DNA of 64,000 nucleotides from VYFG01 sp965248685 (GTDB lineage Bacteria > Pseudomonadota > Gammaproteobacteria > Arenicellales > Poriferihabitantaceae): NCBI GenBank assembly GCA_965248685.1, contig CBDFKC010000003.1, positions 1,426,001 through 1,490,000 of the forward strand, written 5' to 3'. The notes beneath the pieces were generated by a model, which saw nothing but the letters and a program-made list of their open reading frames with translations, did no database searches and was not told where the DNA came from. Made by a program: the position numbers and the translations under genes. Below are positions 54,965-62,626 of the stretch, in pieces. How positions within the stretch are numbered: the first letter of the stretch is position 1; each line of letters opens with the position of its first letter.

Positions 54965-55441
54965 ATGCAAAGATCACTCTATATCGACGCCGAAAAGTGT
55001 ACCGGTTGCCTACAATGCGAAATGGCCTGTTCTTATGAGAACGAAGGCGTTTTTAATCCGTCCAAATCTCGAATCAAAGTATTTACGTTTCATGACGAAG
55101 GAAGATTTGTACCTTATACCTGTACCCAATGCGATGAAGCATGGTGCATGCAGGCTTGCCCGGTAGATGCGATCAAAATGAATTTCACAACTGGCGCAAT
55201 GGAAGTCAATGAACAGACCTGCGTTGGTTGTAAAGTGTGTACGATTGCCTGCCCGTTTGGCACGGTTAACTATAACCAGGATACCGGCAAGGTTGTTAAG
55301 TGCGATCTTTGTGGCGGTGATCCAGCTTGCGCCACCGCTTGTCCTACCGAGGCGATTACCTATGTCGATTCAAATGCTACCGGGCTCGAGAAGATGAGAG
55401 CCTGGGCCAGTAAAACTGACAATGCGCAAGCCACTACCTAG
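54965..55441 (+). CDS. aorA: Polyferredoxin electron-transfer subunit of aldehyde oxidoreductase (AorA-like)
   Basis: A 158-residue iron-sulfur protein with sixteen cysteines in four clusters: CTGCLQCEMAC, CTQCDEAWCMQACP, CVGCKVCTIACP and CDLCGGDPACATACP. It can bind four [4Fe-4S] centres, as in AorA of Aromatoleum, the small subunit that wires tungsten aldehyde oxidoreductase. It is first in a tight operon with AOR, an FAD subunit and molybdopterin genes. The ATG at 54965 has AGGAGA upstream. Confidence 0.88.
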   Translation: MQRSLYIDAEKCTGCLQCEMACSYENEGVFNPSKSRIKVFTFHDEGRFVPYTCTQCDEAWCMQACPVDAIKMNFTTGAMEVNEQTCVGCKVCTIACPFGTVNYNQDTGKVVKCDLCGGDPACATACPTEAITYVDSNATGLEKMRAWASKTDNAQATT

Positions 55442-55452
55442 GAGAAATAATC

Positions 55453-57309
55453 ATGACTTGGACGAAAAAGATACTACGGGTTAATTTGACTGACGGGAGC
55501 GTAAATGCGGAACCCCTTAACATGGAATGGGCTGCAGAATATATTGGGCAGCGAGGGCTTGGGACACGCTACATCGTCGATGAAACCGACCCGAACTGTG
55601 ACCCCTTGGGTCCGGACAACAAAATGATATTTGCCACTGGTCCGTTGACCGGCACCTCTGTCTCCACCAGCGCGCGTTATTCAGTGATTACAAAAAGTCC
55701 GCTGACCGGCGCGATTGCCTGTTCCAACTCGGGTGGGTTTTTTGGCGCGGAGTTGAAATCAGCCGGCTGGGACATGATTATTTTTGAGGGTAAGTCACCT
55801 TCGCCGGTGATGCTCAATATAGTTAACGACAAGGTTGAGTTACAGCCTGCAGATGACCTTTGGGGCAAGACGGTATGGGCAGCCGACAAATTAATTCATG
55901 AGAAAACTGGCGACCCCCAGACCCGAATTGCCGCGGTTGGGAGATCGGCCGAAGCGGGGTGTCTGTATTCTGCGGTCATTAATGACTTGCACCGGGCCGC
56001 TGGAAGATCCGGGGTTGGTACCGTGATGGCATCCAAGAATCTGAAAGCTGTCGCCGTGCGCGGTACCCTGGGAGTAGGCAATATTAAAGATCCGGAACGG
56101 TTTGTCAAAAGCGTCGCTGAAGAGAAGAAAGTGCTTGCAGAAAATGCGGTAACCGGTCAGGGCCTGCCCGCCCTGGGAACCCAGGTGTTAATGAATGTCA
56201 TTAACGAAATTGGTGCATTACCCGCAAGAAATATGCAGGACTCTAGCTTCGAGGGCGCTCATAGTATTTCTGGTGAAGCAATGCTGGAGCCGCGTAAAAG
56301 TGACGGTAAACCGAATTTGACGACTAACGCCGCCTGTTTCGGTTGCACTATTGCCTGTGGTCGAATTTCTACAATAGATAGAACCCACTTTACGGTAGAA
56401 AACAAGCCTGAGTATTGGGGTAATTCCGGTGGCCTGGAATACGAAGCCGCCTGGGCTATGGGTGCGGATACCGCGGTGGATGACCTTGATGCGGTAACCT
56501 ACGTTAACTTTATTTGTAATGAAGATGGAATAGATCCAATTTCATTTGGTGCTACGGTGGCAGCCGCCATGGAGTTGTTCGAAGCGGGTGCGATAACCAC
56601 CGAGCATACCGGCGGTATGGAATTGAAATTCGGTTCAGGGGAAGCGCTGGCCTGGTGCGTTGAACAGGTTGCCATCGGAGAAGGTTTTGGTCAGGATCTT
56701 GGAATGGGTTCGAAGAAACTTTGCGAGAAATATGGCCGACCCGAGCTGTCCATGACGGTTAAAGGACAAGAATTTCCGGCCTACGATCCCCGCGGTATCC
56801 AGGGAATGGGACTGACCTATGCGACTTCAAATCGTGGTGCCTGCCACCTGAGAAGTTATACCGTGGCTTCCGAAGTTCTCGGAATTCCCGAAAAAACTGA
56901 TCCCGCAGTTACCGAAGGAAAAGCGGGACTGGTTAAAGCTTTCCAGGACGCGACCGCTGCGGTTGATTCGATGGGTCTGTGCGTCTTTACAACCTTTGCC
57001 TGGACTCTCGACAACATGGCGCCGCAGATGGATGCAGCCTGTGAAGGAGACTGGAGTGTCGATCGGTTGGTAGAGGCCGGCGAGCGTATCTGGAATCTTG
57101 AACGGGATTACAACATGAAAGCAGGATTGACCGGAGCCGACGACAACCTGCCAGATCGATTGTTGAAGGAGGCATCAAAGGCTGCTCCGACCGAAGGGCA
57201 GGTATGCAATCTTGATCAAATGCTGCCGGAGTACTACCAACTGCGTGGCTGGACCAGCGATGGCCATTTGACCAGTGAAGTCAGACAAAAATATTCACTC
57301 CCAGGATGA
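55453..57309 (+). CDS. aorB: Tungsten-dependent aldehyde ferredoxin oxidoreductase (AorB-like)
   Basis: A 618-residue AOR catalytic subunit that oxidises aldehydes to acids with a W-bis-pyranopterin cofactor. The [4Fe-4S] cluster cysteines lie at 295, 298 and 302 (CFGCTIACG) with the fourth at Cys510 in DSMGLC, the pattern of AOR. The N-terminal domain (GQRGLGTRYI) and the second pterin-binding part near residue 505 are typical. It follows the polyferredoxin by 11 bases and overlaps the FAD gene by four bases. The metal could be Mo; tungsten is inferred from the family. Confidence 0.9.
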   Translation: MTWTKKILRVNLTDGSVNAEPLNMEWAAEYIGQRGLGTRYIVDETDPNCDPLGPDNKMIFATGPLTGTSVSTSARYSVITKSPLTGAIACSNSGGFFGAELKSAGWDMIIFEGKSPSPVMLNIVNDKVELQPADDLWGKTVWAADKLIHEKTGDPQTRIAAVGRSAEAGCLYSAVINDLHRAAGRSGVGTVMASKNLKAVAVRGTLGVGNIKDPERFVKSVAEEKKVLAENAVTGQGLPALGTQVLMNVINEIGALPARNMQDSSFEGAHSISGEAMLEPRKSDGKPNLTTNAACFGCTIACGRISTIDRTHFTVENKPEYWGNSGGLEYEAAWAMGADTAVDDLDAVTYVNFICNEDGIDPISFGATVAAAMELFEAGAITTEHTGGMELKFGSGEALAWCVEQVAIGEGFGQDLGMGSKKLCEKYGRPELSMTVKGQEFPAYDPRGIQGMGLTYATSNRGACHLRSYTVASEVLGIPEKTDPAVTEGKAGLVKAFQDATAAVDSMGLCVFTTFAWTLDNMAPQMDAACEGDWSVDRLVEAGERIWNLERDYNMKAGLTGADDNLPDRLLKEASKAAPTEGQVCNLDQMLPEYYQLRGWTSDGHLTSEVRQKYSLPG

Positions 57310-58553
57310 AGCACCTGATAATTGGCGCGGGGCCTGCTGGCGTAGTCGCGGCGGAAACCCTGCGCAAACTCGATAAAACCAGTTCGATTACAATTCTGGG
57401 TGACGAACCGGAGCCACCGTATTCTCGAATGGCAATTCCGTACCTGTTGATCGATAACATCAATGAACAGGGAACTTATCTGCGTAAGGACACCGATTAC
57501 TTCAAAAGTAAAAATATTGATGTGGTCATTGGGCGCGCGGAATCTCTCGACACTAGTTCAAAATCTGTCAATGTGGTCGGTGGTGACAGGCTTTCCTATG
57601 ACCGGGTTTTGATTGCCACCGGCTCGCGTCCGGTCAAACCACCAGTGCCTGGAATAGATCACGCCAAAGTTACCAATTGCTGGACCCTGGAGGATTCGAG
57701 ACGAATTTCTGCCGGTATCAATCCCGGCGCATCAGTGGTATTGATTGGGGCGGGATTTATCGGCTGCATTATCCTTGAAGCGCTGGTTTCTGCCGGGGCA
57801 AACCTCACGGTAATAGAAATGGGTAATCGGATGGTTCCGCGGATGCTCGATCAAAAATGTGGAACCTTATTGCAGGACTGGTGTACCGCCAAAGGAGTTA
57901 ATGTACTAACCAGTACTACGGTAACCGCCATTGAATCAAAAGGCGACAACGTCCTGGTAAAAACCAGTGGCGGGACTGAGGTTGAGGCTGAGTTGGTGAT
58001 ATCTGCTGCCGGCGTTACGCCAAATGCAGATTTTCTCGAGAACAGCGAAGTCAAGTTGGTTGATGGAGGGGTAGAAATTGACCAGCATATGCAATCCTCC
58101 GTCGATGGTATATATGCCGCTGGGGATGTCGCCTACGGGCGAGACTTCTCCACTGGAGAATTTGGATTCCAGGCGATTCAACCAACCGCGGTAGACCATG
58201 CGCGAATGGCGGCCAATAATATGCATATACATGGTTCGTTGTCTCATCGCGGAAGTGTTTTAATGAATGTGCTGGACACAATGGGACTAATTTCAGCCTC
58301 CTATGGACAATGGGAAGGAGTTGAAGGCGGTGATACAGCAGAGCTTCTTGATGAAGAAAATTTTCGTTATATCCAGCTTCAGTTCGAAGGCGATCGCCTT
58401 ATCGGTGCCAACTCATTGGGTTTGACTCAACACGTTGGAGTTTTACGTGGATTGATCCAGGGTAAATTTAATCTTGGCCCTTGGAAAGACCGATTGATGG
58501 AAAACCCGTTGCTACTGATGGAGGCCTATTTGTCGGCCACCCAGGCGAGTTAG
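57306..58553 (+). CDS. aorC: FAD-dependent NAD(P)H oxidoreductase subunit (AorC-like)
   Basis: A 415-residue pyridine nucleotide-disulfide-type flavoprotein. It has IIGAGPAGVVAAETL at the N-terminus, a second nucleotide fold VVLIGAGFIGCIILEALV and a third FAD-contact GIYAAGDVAYG. It should transfer electrons between NAD(H) and the ferredoxin subunit. Overlap by four bases with aorB shows translational coupling. Three-gene aorABC sets occur in denitrifying proteobacteria. Confidence 0.85.
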   Translation: MKHLIIGAGPAGVVAAETLRKLDKTSSITILGDEPEPPYSRMAIPYLLIDNINEQGTYLRKDTDYFKSKNIDVVIGRAESLDTSSKSVNVVGGDRLSYDRVLIATGSRPVKPPVPGIDHAKVTNCWTLEDSRRISAGINPGASVVLIGAGFIGCIILEALVSAGANLTVIEMGNRMVPRMLDQKCGTLLQDWCTAKGVNVLTSTTVTAIESKGDNVLVKTSGGTEVEAELVISAAGVTPNADFLENSEVKLVDGGVEIDQHMQSSVDGIYAAGDVAYGRDFSTGEFGFQAIQPTAVDHARMAANNMHIHGSLSHRGSVLMNVLDTMGLISASYGQWEGVEGGDTAELLDEENFRYIQLQFEGDRLIGANSLGLTQHVGVLRGLIQGKFNLGPWKDRLMENPLLLMEAYLSATQAS

Positions 58554-58573
58554 TGGACAAGGCGGATAGCCTA

Positions 58574-58822
58574 GTGCAGGTAACTTTTAAGCTGTTCGCT
58601 ACGTTAATGCATTATCTGCCATCAGGTGCGAAGAAAAATGCCGTAGAGCTCAGTATAGAGCCCGAGACGACGATTAATCAGTTAATCGACCGCTACCAGG
58701 TTCCACGTGATCAGGTTCACCTGGTACTGTTAAATGGCCTATATCAGGTTGAACAGGATCGAGATAAATCTCTTAAGGAAGGAGATGCCTTGGCGATCTG
58801 GCCTCCAGTGGCGGGGGGATGA
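58574..58822 (+). CDS. MoaD/ThiS-like sulfur carrier 1
   Basis: An 82-residue ubiquitin-like protein ending in WPPVAGG, with the C-terminal Gly-Gly needed for thiocarboxylate. I choose GTG 58574 because AAGGCGG lies eight bases upstream, the length equals the second copy, and a longer frame reaches into aorC. Its C-terminal Gly codons overlap the next gene's start (ATGA). It likely serves molybdopterin synthesis for the AOR. The two carriers share about 31 of 82 residues by hand count. Confidence 0.82.
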   Translation: MQVTFKLFATLMHYLPSGAKKNAVELSIEPETTINQLIDRYQVPRDQVHLVLLNGLYQVEQDRDKSLKEGDALAIWPPVAGG

Positions 58823-59124
58823 AGTCAGCAGAACCTGATTTTATTCATCGAGCGGACATGGGGTTTTCGAGGAATGAACTGATAAGAGGACTTGAAACTG
58901 CGGTATCTCCCTACAAAGTTGTCAATTCAGGGGCAAATGAGATTGAAATTGTGGAGAATGGCCGTATTGTAAAACTGACCACCGGCCCCGACAGCTTTCG
59001 AACAATTGCGTCAATGAAAATTCCATTGTTATCCGTCTGTTTGAAATTTTTTAATTTCGATCAATCTCGGTATGATCTGTTTATGGATCGGTTTAAAAAA
59101 TATCTGCACAAGGGAGGCGGCTAA
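58819..59124 (+). CDS. Unknown 101-residue protein of the AOR operon
   Basis: A soluble protein I do not recognise. It has an N-terminal helical part, a beta hairpin region (IEIVENGRIVKLTTGP), and a C-terminal helix ending FKKYLHKGGG. Its start overlaps MoaD copy 1 by four bases and its stop overlaps the start of copy 2, so it is made with both. The terminal glycines coincide with the GGAGG site of the next gene, so they may reflect that constraint and not function. A role in cofactor assembly is inferred from position only. Confidence 0.72.
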   Translation: MKSAEPDFIHRADMGFSRNELIRGLETAVSPYKVVNSGANEIEIVENGRIVKLTTGPDSFRTIASMKIPLLSVCLKFFNFDQSRYDLFMDRFKKYLHKGGG

Positions 59125-59372
59125 TGCACCTGAAACTGAAGCTGTTTTCGAGTTTAATGGAATATCTGCCGGCCAATGCTGAAGGCAATAGCGTGACCCT
59201 GAACTTATCCGGCGACATATCCTGCCATAACCTGCTTGATCGCTATAAAATTCCCAGGGATATTATCCAGGTTATCATGGTAAACGGAGAATTTGCCTCC
59301 ACCGAAGCCCGGGAATTACCATTAAGTGAAGGCGATATAATTTCGGTGTGGCCCGCTATCCAGGGTGGATGA
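59124..59372 (+). CDS. MoaD/ThiS-like sulfur carrier 2
   Basis: An 82-residue ubiquitin-like protein ending WPAIQGG with the C-terminal Gly-Gly. A GGAGG site lies nine bases upstream of ATG 59124. It is the second copy in this operon. It has the same length and layout as copy 1, but different loops. Either it pairs with a MoaE elsewhere or serves another sulfur transfer for the AOR cofactor. Followed by moaA after 15 bases. Confidence 0.85.
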   Translation: MHLKLKLFSSLMEYLPANAEGNSVTLNLSGDISCHNLLDRYKIPRDIIQVIMVNGEFASTEARELPLSEGDIISVWPAIQGG

Positions 59373-59387
59373 CAGTACAATAAACCA

Positions 59388-60431
59388 ATGTCGTTACCAA
59401 TTGATAGTGTTCTAGACCGCCGCAAGCGACCGCTGCGCGATCTGCGTATTTCGGTAACGGATCGATGCAATTTTCGTTGTGGATATTGTATGCCAAAAGA
59501 TGTTTTTGGCAGGGGCTACAAATTCCTCAAGCAAAGCCAGCTACTCAGCTATGAAGAGATTCAACGCTTAGTTGGTTTGTTTGCCGGGTTTGGCGTTTCT
59601 AAACTGCGGCTTACCGGAGGCGAGCCGTTACTGCGAAAGGACATTGAGCATTTGATTTCGATGCTTTCAGATGTGGATGGAATTAACGATATCGCAATGA
59701 CCACCAATGCATCGTTATTGTCCAAATCCCGCGCCATTCAACTTAAGCAAGCCGGCCTTAACAGGGTGAATATAAGTCTTGATGCGTTAGACAAGAATAT
59801 TTATCAGAAAATTAACCAGATCAGCACGCCCTTAGAAGACGTGCTGGCAGGGATTGATTACGCATTAGCGGCGGGGTTTAAAACCGTTAAGGTTAATATG
59901 GTGGTGCAGAAAGGGATCAATGATTCGGACATTTTACCGATGGTGCGGCATTTTAGACACTCCGGCGTAATTTTACGTTTTATTGAATTTATGGATGTTG
60001 GTAACCACAATCAATGGAGCATGGACCAGGTGTTTACTTCGAGACAAATAGTTGATCTGATTAATTCGGAATTCCCTATGCAATCGGCAGATGCAAATTA
60101 TCACGGAGAAGTTGCGAAGCGATGGCAATACCAGGATGGTGCGGGGGAAATTGGAGTGATCTCGTCTATTAGCCAACCATTTTGTGGAAGCTGCGCGCGA
60201 GCTCGGTTATCCGCTATTGGTGAATTGTTTACCTGCCTGTTCGCAACTTTTGGTTTTGATTTTAGAAGCTTGCTGAGAACGGATTGTGACGATGATGTTA
60301 TCAAACAGAAAATTGAAAAAATCTGGGTCCAGCGAGACGACCAATATTCTGAAAGCAGGTCGATAACCGGGACAGATATGGATGCGAAAACCAATTCACG
60401 CAAGGTCGAGATGTCGTATATAGGCGGTTAG
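59388..60431 (+). CDS. moaA: GTP 3',8-cyclase (MoaA)
   Basis: A 347-residue radical-SAM enzyme for the first step of molybdopterin synthesis. The N-terminal cluster cysteines are Cys27, Cys31 and Cys34 in CNFRCGYC, with LRLTGGEPLLRKDI. The C-terminal cluster is CGSC plus Cys after 13 residues (PFCGSCARARLSAIGELFTC). The protein ends in MSYIGG, the Gly-Gly tail that MoaA needs. It ends the AOR operon and probably supplies pterin for the tungsten cofactor; a second moaA may exist elsewhere. Confidence 0.94.
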   Translation: MSLPIDSVLDRRKRPLRDLRISVTDRCNFRCGYCMPKDVFGRGYKFLKQSQLLSYEEIQRLVGLFAGFGVSKLRLTGGEPLLRKDIEHLISMLSDVDGINDIAMTTNASLLSKSRAIQLKQAGLNRVNISLDALDKNIYQKINQISTPLEDVLAGIDYALAAGFKTVKVNMVVQKGINDSDILPMVRHFRHSGVILRFIEFMDVGNHNQWSMDQVFTSRQIVDLINSEFPMQSADANYHGEVAKRWQYQDGAGEIGVISSISQPFCGSCARARLSAIGELFTCLFATFGFDFRSLLRTDCDDDVIKQKIEKIWVQRDDQYSESRSITGTDMDAKTNSRKVEMSYIGG

Positions 60432-60739
60432 ATTTTTTGCGGGTTTTATTTTAAGTTTGTTTTATTCGAATTTTCACAAAATATTGCCGGTTTTTTTACC
60501 AAGGATTGATCGGCTTTGCTACCATTATTTTCTTCTTTTCTCCCACAAACGTCACACGATAGCCCTATTCTAGATTAATAGGTGATCAATTTGAGGTCGA
60601 TCTCACTCCGGGAATTCGGCTAGAAACAGCTATATCCCAATCCAGCTATATTGGAAACTATTACCAGCAATAAAATCAGCTACTAAAACGCGCCCCTCTC
60701 TACGGGTAACAGTCAGGAACGGCGGAAATAGTGGATTTC

Positions 60740-60808
60740 AGGGGTAAATTGCAAGCTTCCGCAGAGCCTTGGATGCTCTGACCCGAACCTGACAATTAGC
60801 GGAAGGGT
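60740..60808 (+). other. Structured, thi-box-like sequence in a gene-free stretch
   Basis: The 520 bases between moaA and the histone-like gene hold no gene. Inside are CTTCCGC (60756-60762) and GCGGAAG (60799-60805), enclosing an AGAGC/GCTCT hairpin (60763-60779). ACCCGAACCTGA at 60781-60792, an AGGGGT before it and GCGGAAGGGT after it echo parts of the TPP-riboswitch thi box. The CTGAGA motif and one helix are missing, and no thiamin gene follows. A relic or a coincidence; I see no other feature in this stretch besides the terminator at its end. Confidence 0.25.
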
Positions 60809-60867
60809 GCGTGTGACTACAATCCTTCCTTAGCATCCAGGTAATCGCCAGATACGACCAAATTGGC

Positions 60868-60895
60868 AATAAAAAGCCCCGGCTAGCCGGGGCTT
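60868..60895 (-). terminator. Terminator of the histone-like gene
   Basis: The arms AAGCCCCGG and CCGGGGCTT (60874-60882 and 60887-60895) with loop CTAG form a perfect nine-pair hairpin. On the minus strand it is followed by TTTTTATT. It lies about 58 bases beyond the histone gene stop, in the right orientation for it. Confidence 0.88.
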
Positions 60896-60953
60896 GGTCT
60901 TTCAGTTTTTCTTGAAAGGTAGCGGTATTTTCATTCCCGCCCTTTTACTCAGG

Positions 60954-61436
60954 CTATTTTTTTTTTGTAACCCTTTTCCTGGTTTTCTTTTTTGTTGATT
61001 TTTTCTTGCTCGCTTTCTTTTTAGTAGCCTTTTTCTTCGCTACTTTTTTCTTCGCGGCTTTTTTCTTAGTAGCCTTTTTCTTCGCGGCTTTTTTCTTGGT
61101 CGCTTTTTTCTTAGCTACCTTCTTCTTAGTCGCTTTTTTCTTAGCTACTTTTTTCTTCGCGGCCTTTTTCTTAGTCGCTTTTTTCTTAGTTGCTTTTTTC
61201 TTAGTTGCTTTTTTCTTCGTAGCCTTTTTCTTAGCTACTTTTTTCTTCGCAGCTTTTTTCTTAGTAGCCTTTTTCTTGGTGGTTTTTTTCTTGGCTGCTT
61301 TTCTAACAACCTTTTTCTTCGCTACCTTTTTCTTTGTGGTCTTTTTCTTTGAAACTTTTTTCTTTGCTGCTTTAGATGCTACTTTTTTCTTAGTAGCCTT
61401 TTTCTTTGCTGAAGTTGCCTTCTTTTTTTTAGCCAT
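60954..61436 (-). CDS. Lysine/alanine-rich H1-like DNA-binding protein
   Basis: A 160-residue protein almost entirely made of K-K-K-(A/V)-(T/A)-type repeats, starting MAKKKKATSAKKKATKK. It resembles the C-terminal tails of histone H1 and AlgP-like bacterial proteins. It has no other domain. Such proteins bind DNA and condense it; their roles vary. The highly repetitive DNA may be unstable in length. It has a strong terminator after it. Confidence 0.8.
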   Translation of the reverse strand: MAKKKKATSAKKKATKKKVASKAAKKKVSKKKTTKKKVAKKKVVRKAAKKKTTKKKATKKKAAKKKVAKKKATKKKATKKKATKKKATKKKAAKKKVAKKKATKKKVAKKKATKKKAAKKKATKKKAAKKKVAKKKATKKKASKKKSTKKKTRKRVTKKK

Positions 61437-61981
61437 TGGGTGTTTGCCTCTCAGTAATCAGGGAAGGGAATATGCTTGCCGCAAGTGTCAGAAATCCTTA
61501 AACAGTGAATAAAGTTCTCTAGCATAAACTGTATATTGTACTGCAAATTACTATGGTTATCCGAACCTTTTGCGTCGACAAAAGCGAACGTAGGTTATCT
61601 ATCAATCAATGTCAACAATATTGAGAAAATATTTTCACGTGCGCACATTTTATCAATAGCGGATTTTGCGGTTAACTATGGACGAATTAGCCATTATTTT
61701 CAGGCCAACTGAAAAATACTATGGATTCTTCGAAAGCAATTTTCAACTATTACAATCCGTTAGGCGAGATACATCAGAACCTGATTGCAACATCTGATCA
61801 CCGTACCCGAAGTGCCTTGGAAATACAGTCGAGTGATTTGCCAAGCTGGCTATTAATCTGCTAACGCGCCCGCTAGGACTGTGACCATGTGCTGGAGTCG
61901 GAGGCCGCGTAATATAGCGTTAACCTTATTGTCTCAGTCTGCGTTAAAATCACTGCTTTCCAGCGTATTTCGAGACACATT
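61437..61981. other. 545-base gap with the promoters of the histone-like gene and fabA
   Basis: Divergent control region without a recognisable gene. I searched for FabR/FadR-type palindromes and found none I trust. A few short AT-rich inverted sequences occur, but they are not persuasive. Confidence 0.4.
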
Positions 61982-62500
61982 TTGAATCAAAAGAAAAATC
62001 AATTCAGTAAAGAGGAGTTGCTTGACTGTGGTCATGGCCGTTTGTTTGGTGCCGGAAATGCGCAACTTCCTTTGCCGAATATGTTGATGTTCGATCGAAT
62101 TGCTGAAATAAACGAAGACGGTGGAGAATACGGAAAGGGTATTATAGTGGCCGAATTGGATATTGACCCAGATCTGTGGTTTTTTAGTTGCCACTTTGAA
62201 GGCGACCCGGTAATGCCCGGCTGTCTCGGGCTTGATGCATTATGGCAATTGGTCGGGTTTTCTCTGGGATGGCGCGGTGGTGAAGGTCATGGCCGGGCGT
62301 TGGGTGCTGGGCAGATCAAGTTTACCGGACAAATAACGCCGCACAGTCGAAAAGTGGTTTACAAAGTCACATTCAAGCGCGTTATTATGCGCAAGTTAAC
62401 TATGGGTATTGCCGATGGTGAGGTTCTGGTAGATAACCGGCAGGTGTATACCTGTAAGGACTTACGGGTAGGCCTATTTAAGAACACTGAGGCGTTTTGA
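61982..62500 (+). CDS. fabA: 3-hydroxydecanoyl-ACP dehydratase/isomerase FabA
   Basis: A 172-residue FabA. It dehydrates 3-hydroxydecanoyl-ACP and isomerises trans-2- to cis-3-decenoyl-ACP, the entry to unsaturated fatty acids. The catalytic His71 and Asp85 are in FFSCHFEGDPVMPGCLGLD. The start is a TTG at 61982; no ATG nearby fits the family start. It precedes fabB by about 120 bases on the same strand, a classic pair in gammaproteobacteria. Confidence 0.97.
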   Translation: MNQKKNQFSKEELLDCGHGRLFGAGNAQLPLPNMLMFDRIAEINEDGGEYGKGIIVAELDIDPDLWFFSCHFEGDPVMPGCLGLDALWQLVGFSLGWRGGEGHGRALGAGQIKFTGQITPHSRKVVYKVTFKRVIMRKLTMGIADGEVLVDNRQVYTCKDLRVGLFKNTEAF

Positions 62501-62626
62501 CCCATTACCTACGGCCATTACTATTGAATTTTGTCACTCCACCATCAAATGGATGGTTTTAAAGTGCAAAATTCGATTGATCAACATATTACCCCGGATG
62601 ATTCCTGGAACTGAAAAGAGGTGGAA

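Noticed and set aside
58481..58573. Longer start for MoaD-like copy 1 inside aorC
   Set aside because: The extension overlaps aorC by 73 bases and would give a protein longer than its 82-residue twin; the GTG at 58574 has a ribosome site.
60740..60808. A functional TPP riboswitch
   Set aside because: CTGAGA and one helix are absent, and no thiamin gene lies downstream; kept only as a structured, thi-box-like sequence.
60954..61436. Short-period repeats taken as a CRISPR or tandem-repeat array
   Set aside because: The period follows codon repeats within a single lysine-rich protein, with no spacers of constant length.
61006..61512. Long plus-strand open frame rich in F/L/A opposite the histone-like gene
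   Set aside because: It is the complement of the AAG/GCx repeat codons; the minus-strand protein has a clear lysine-rich pattern, a terminator and a start context.
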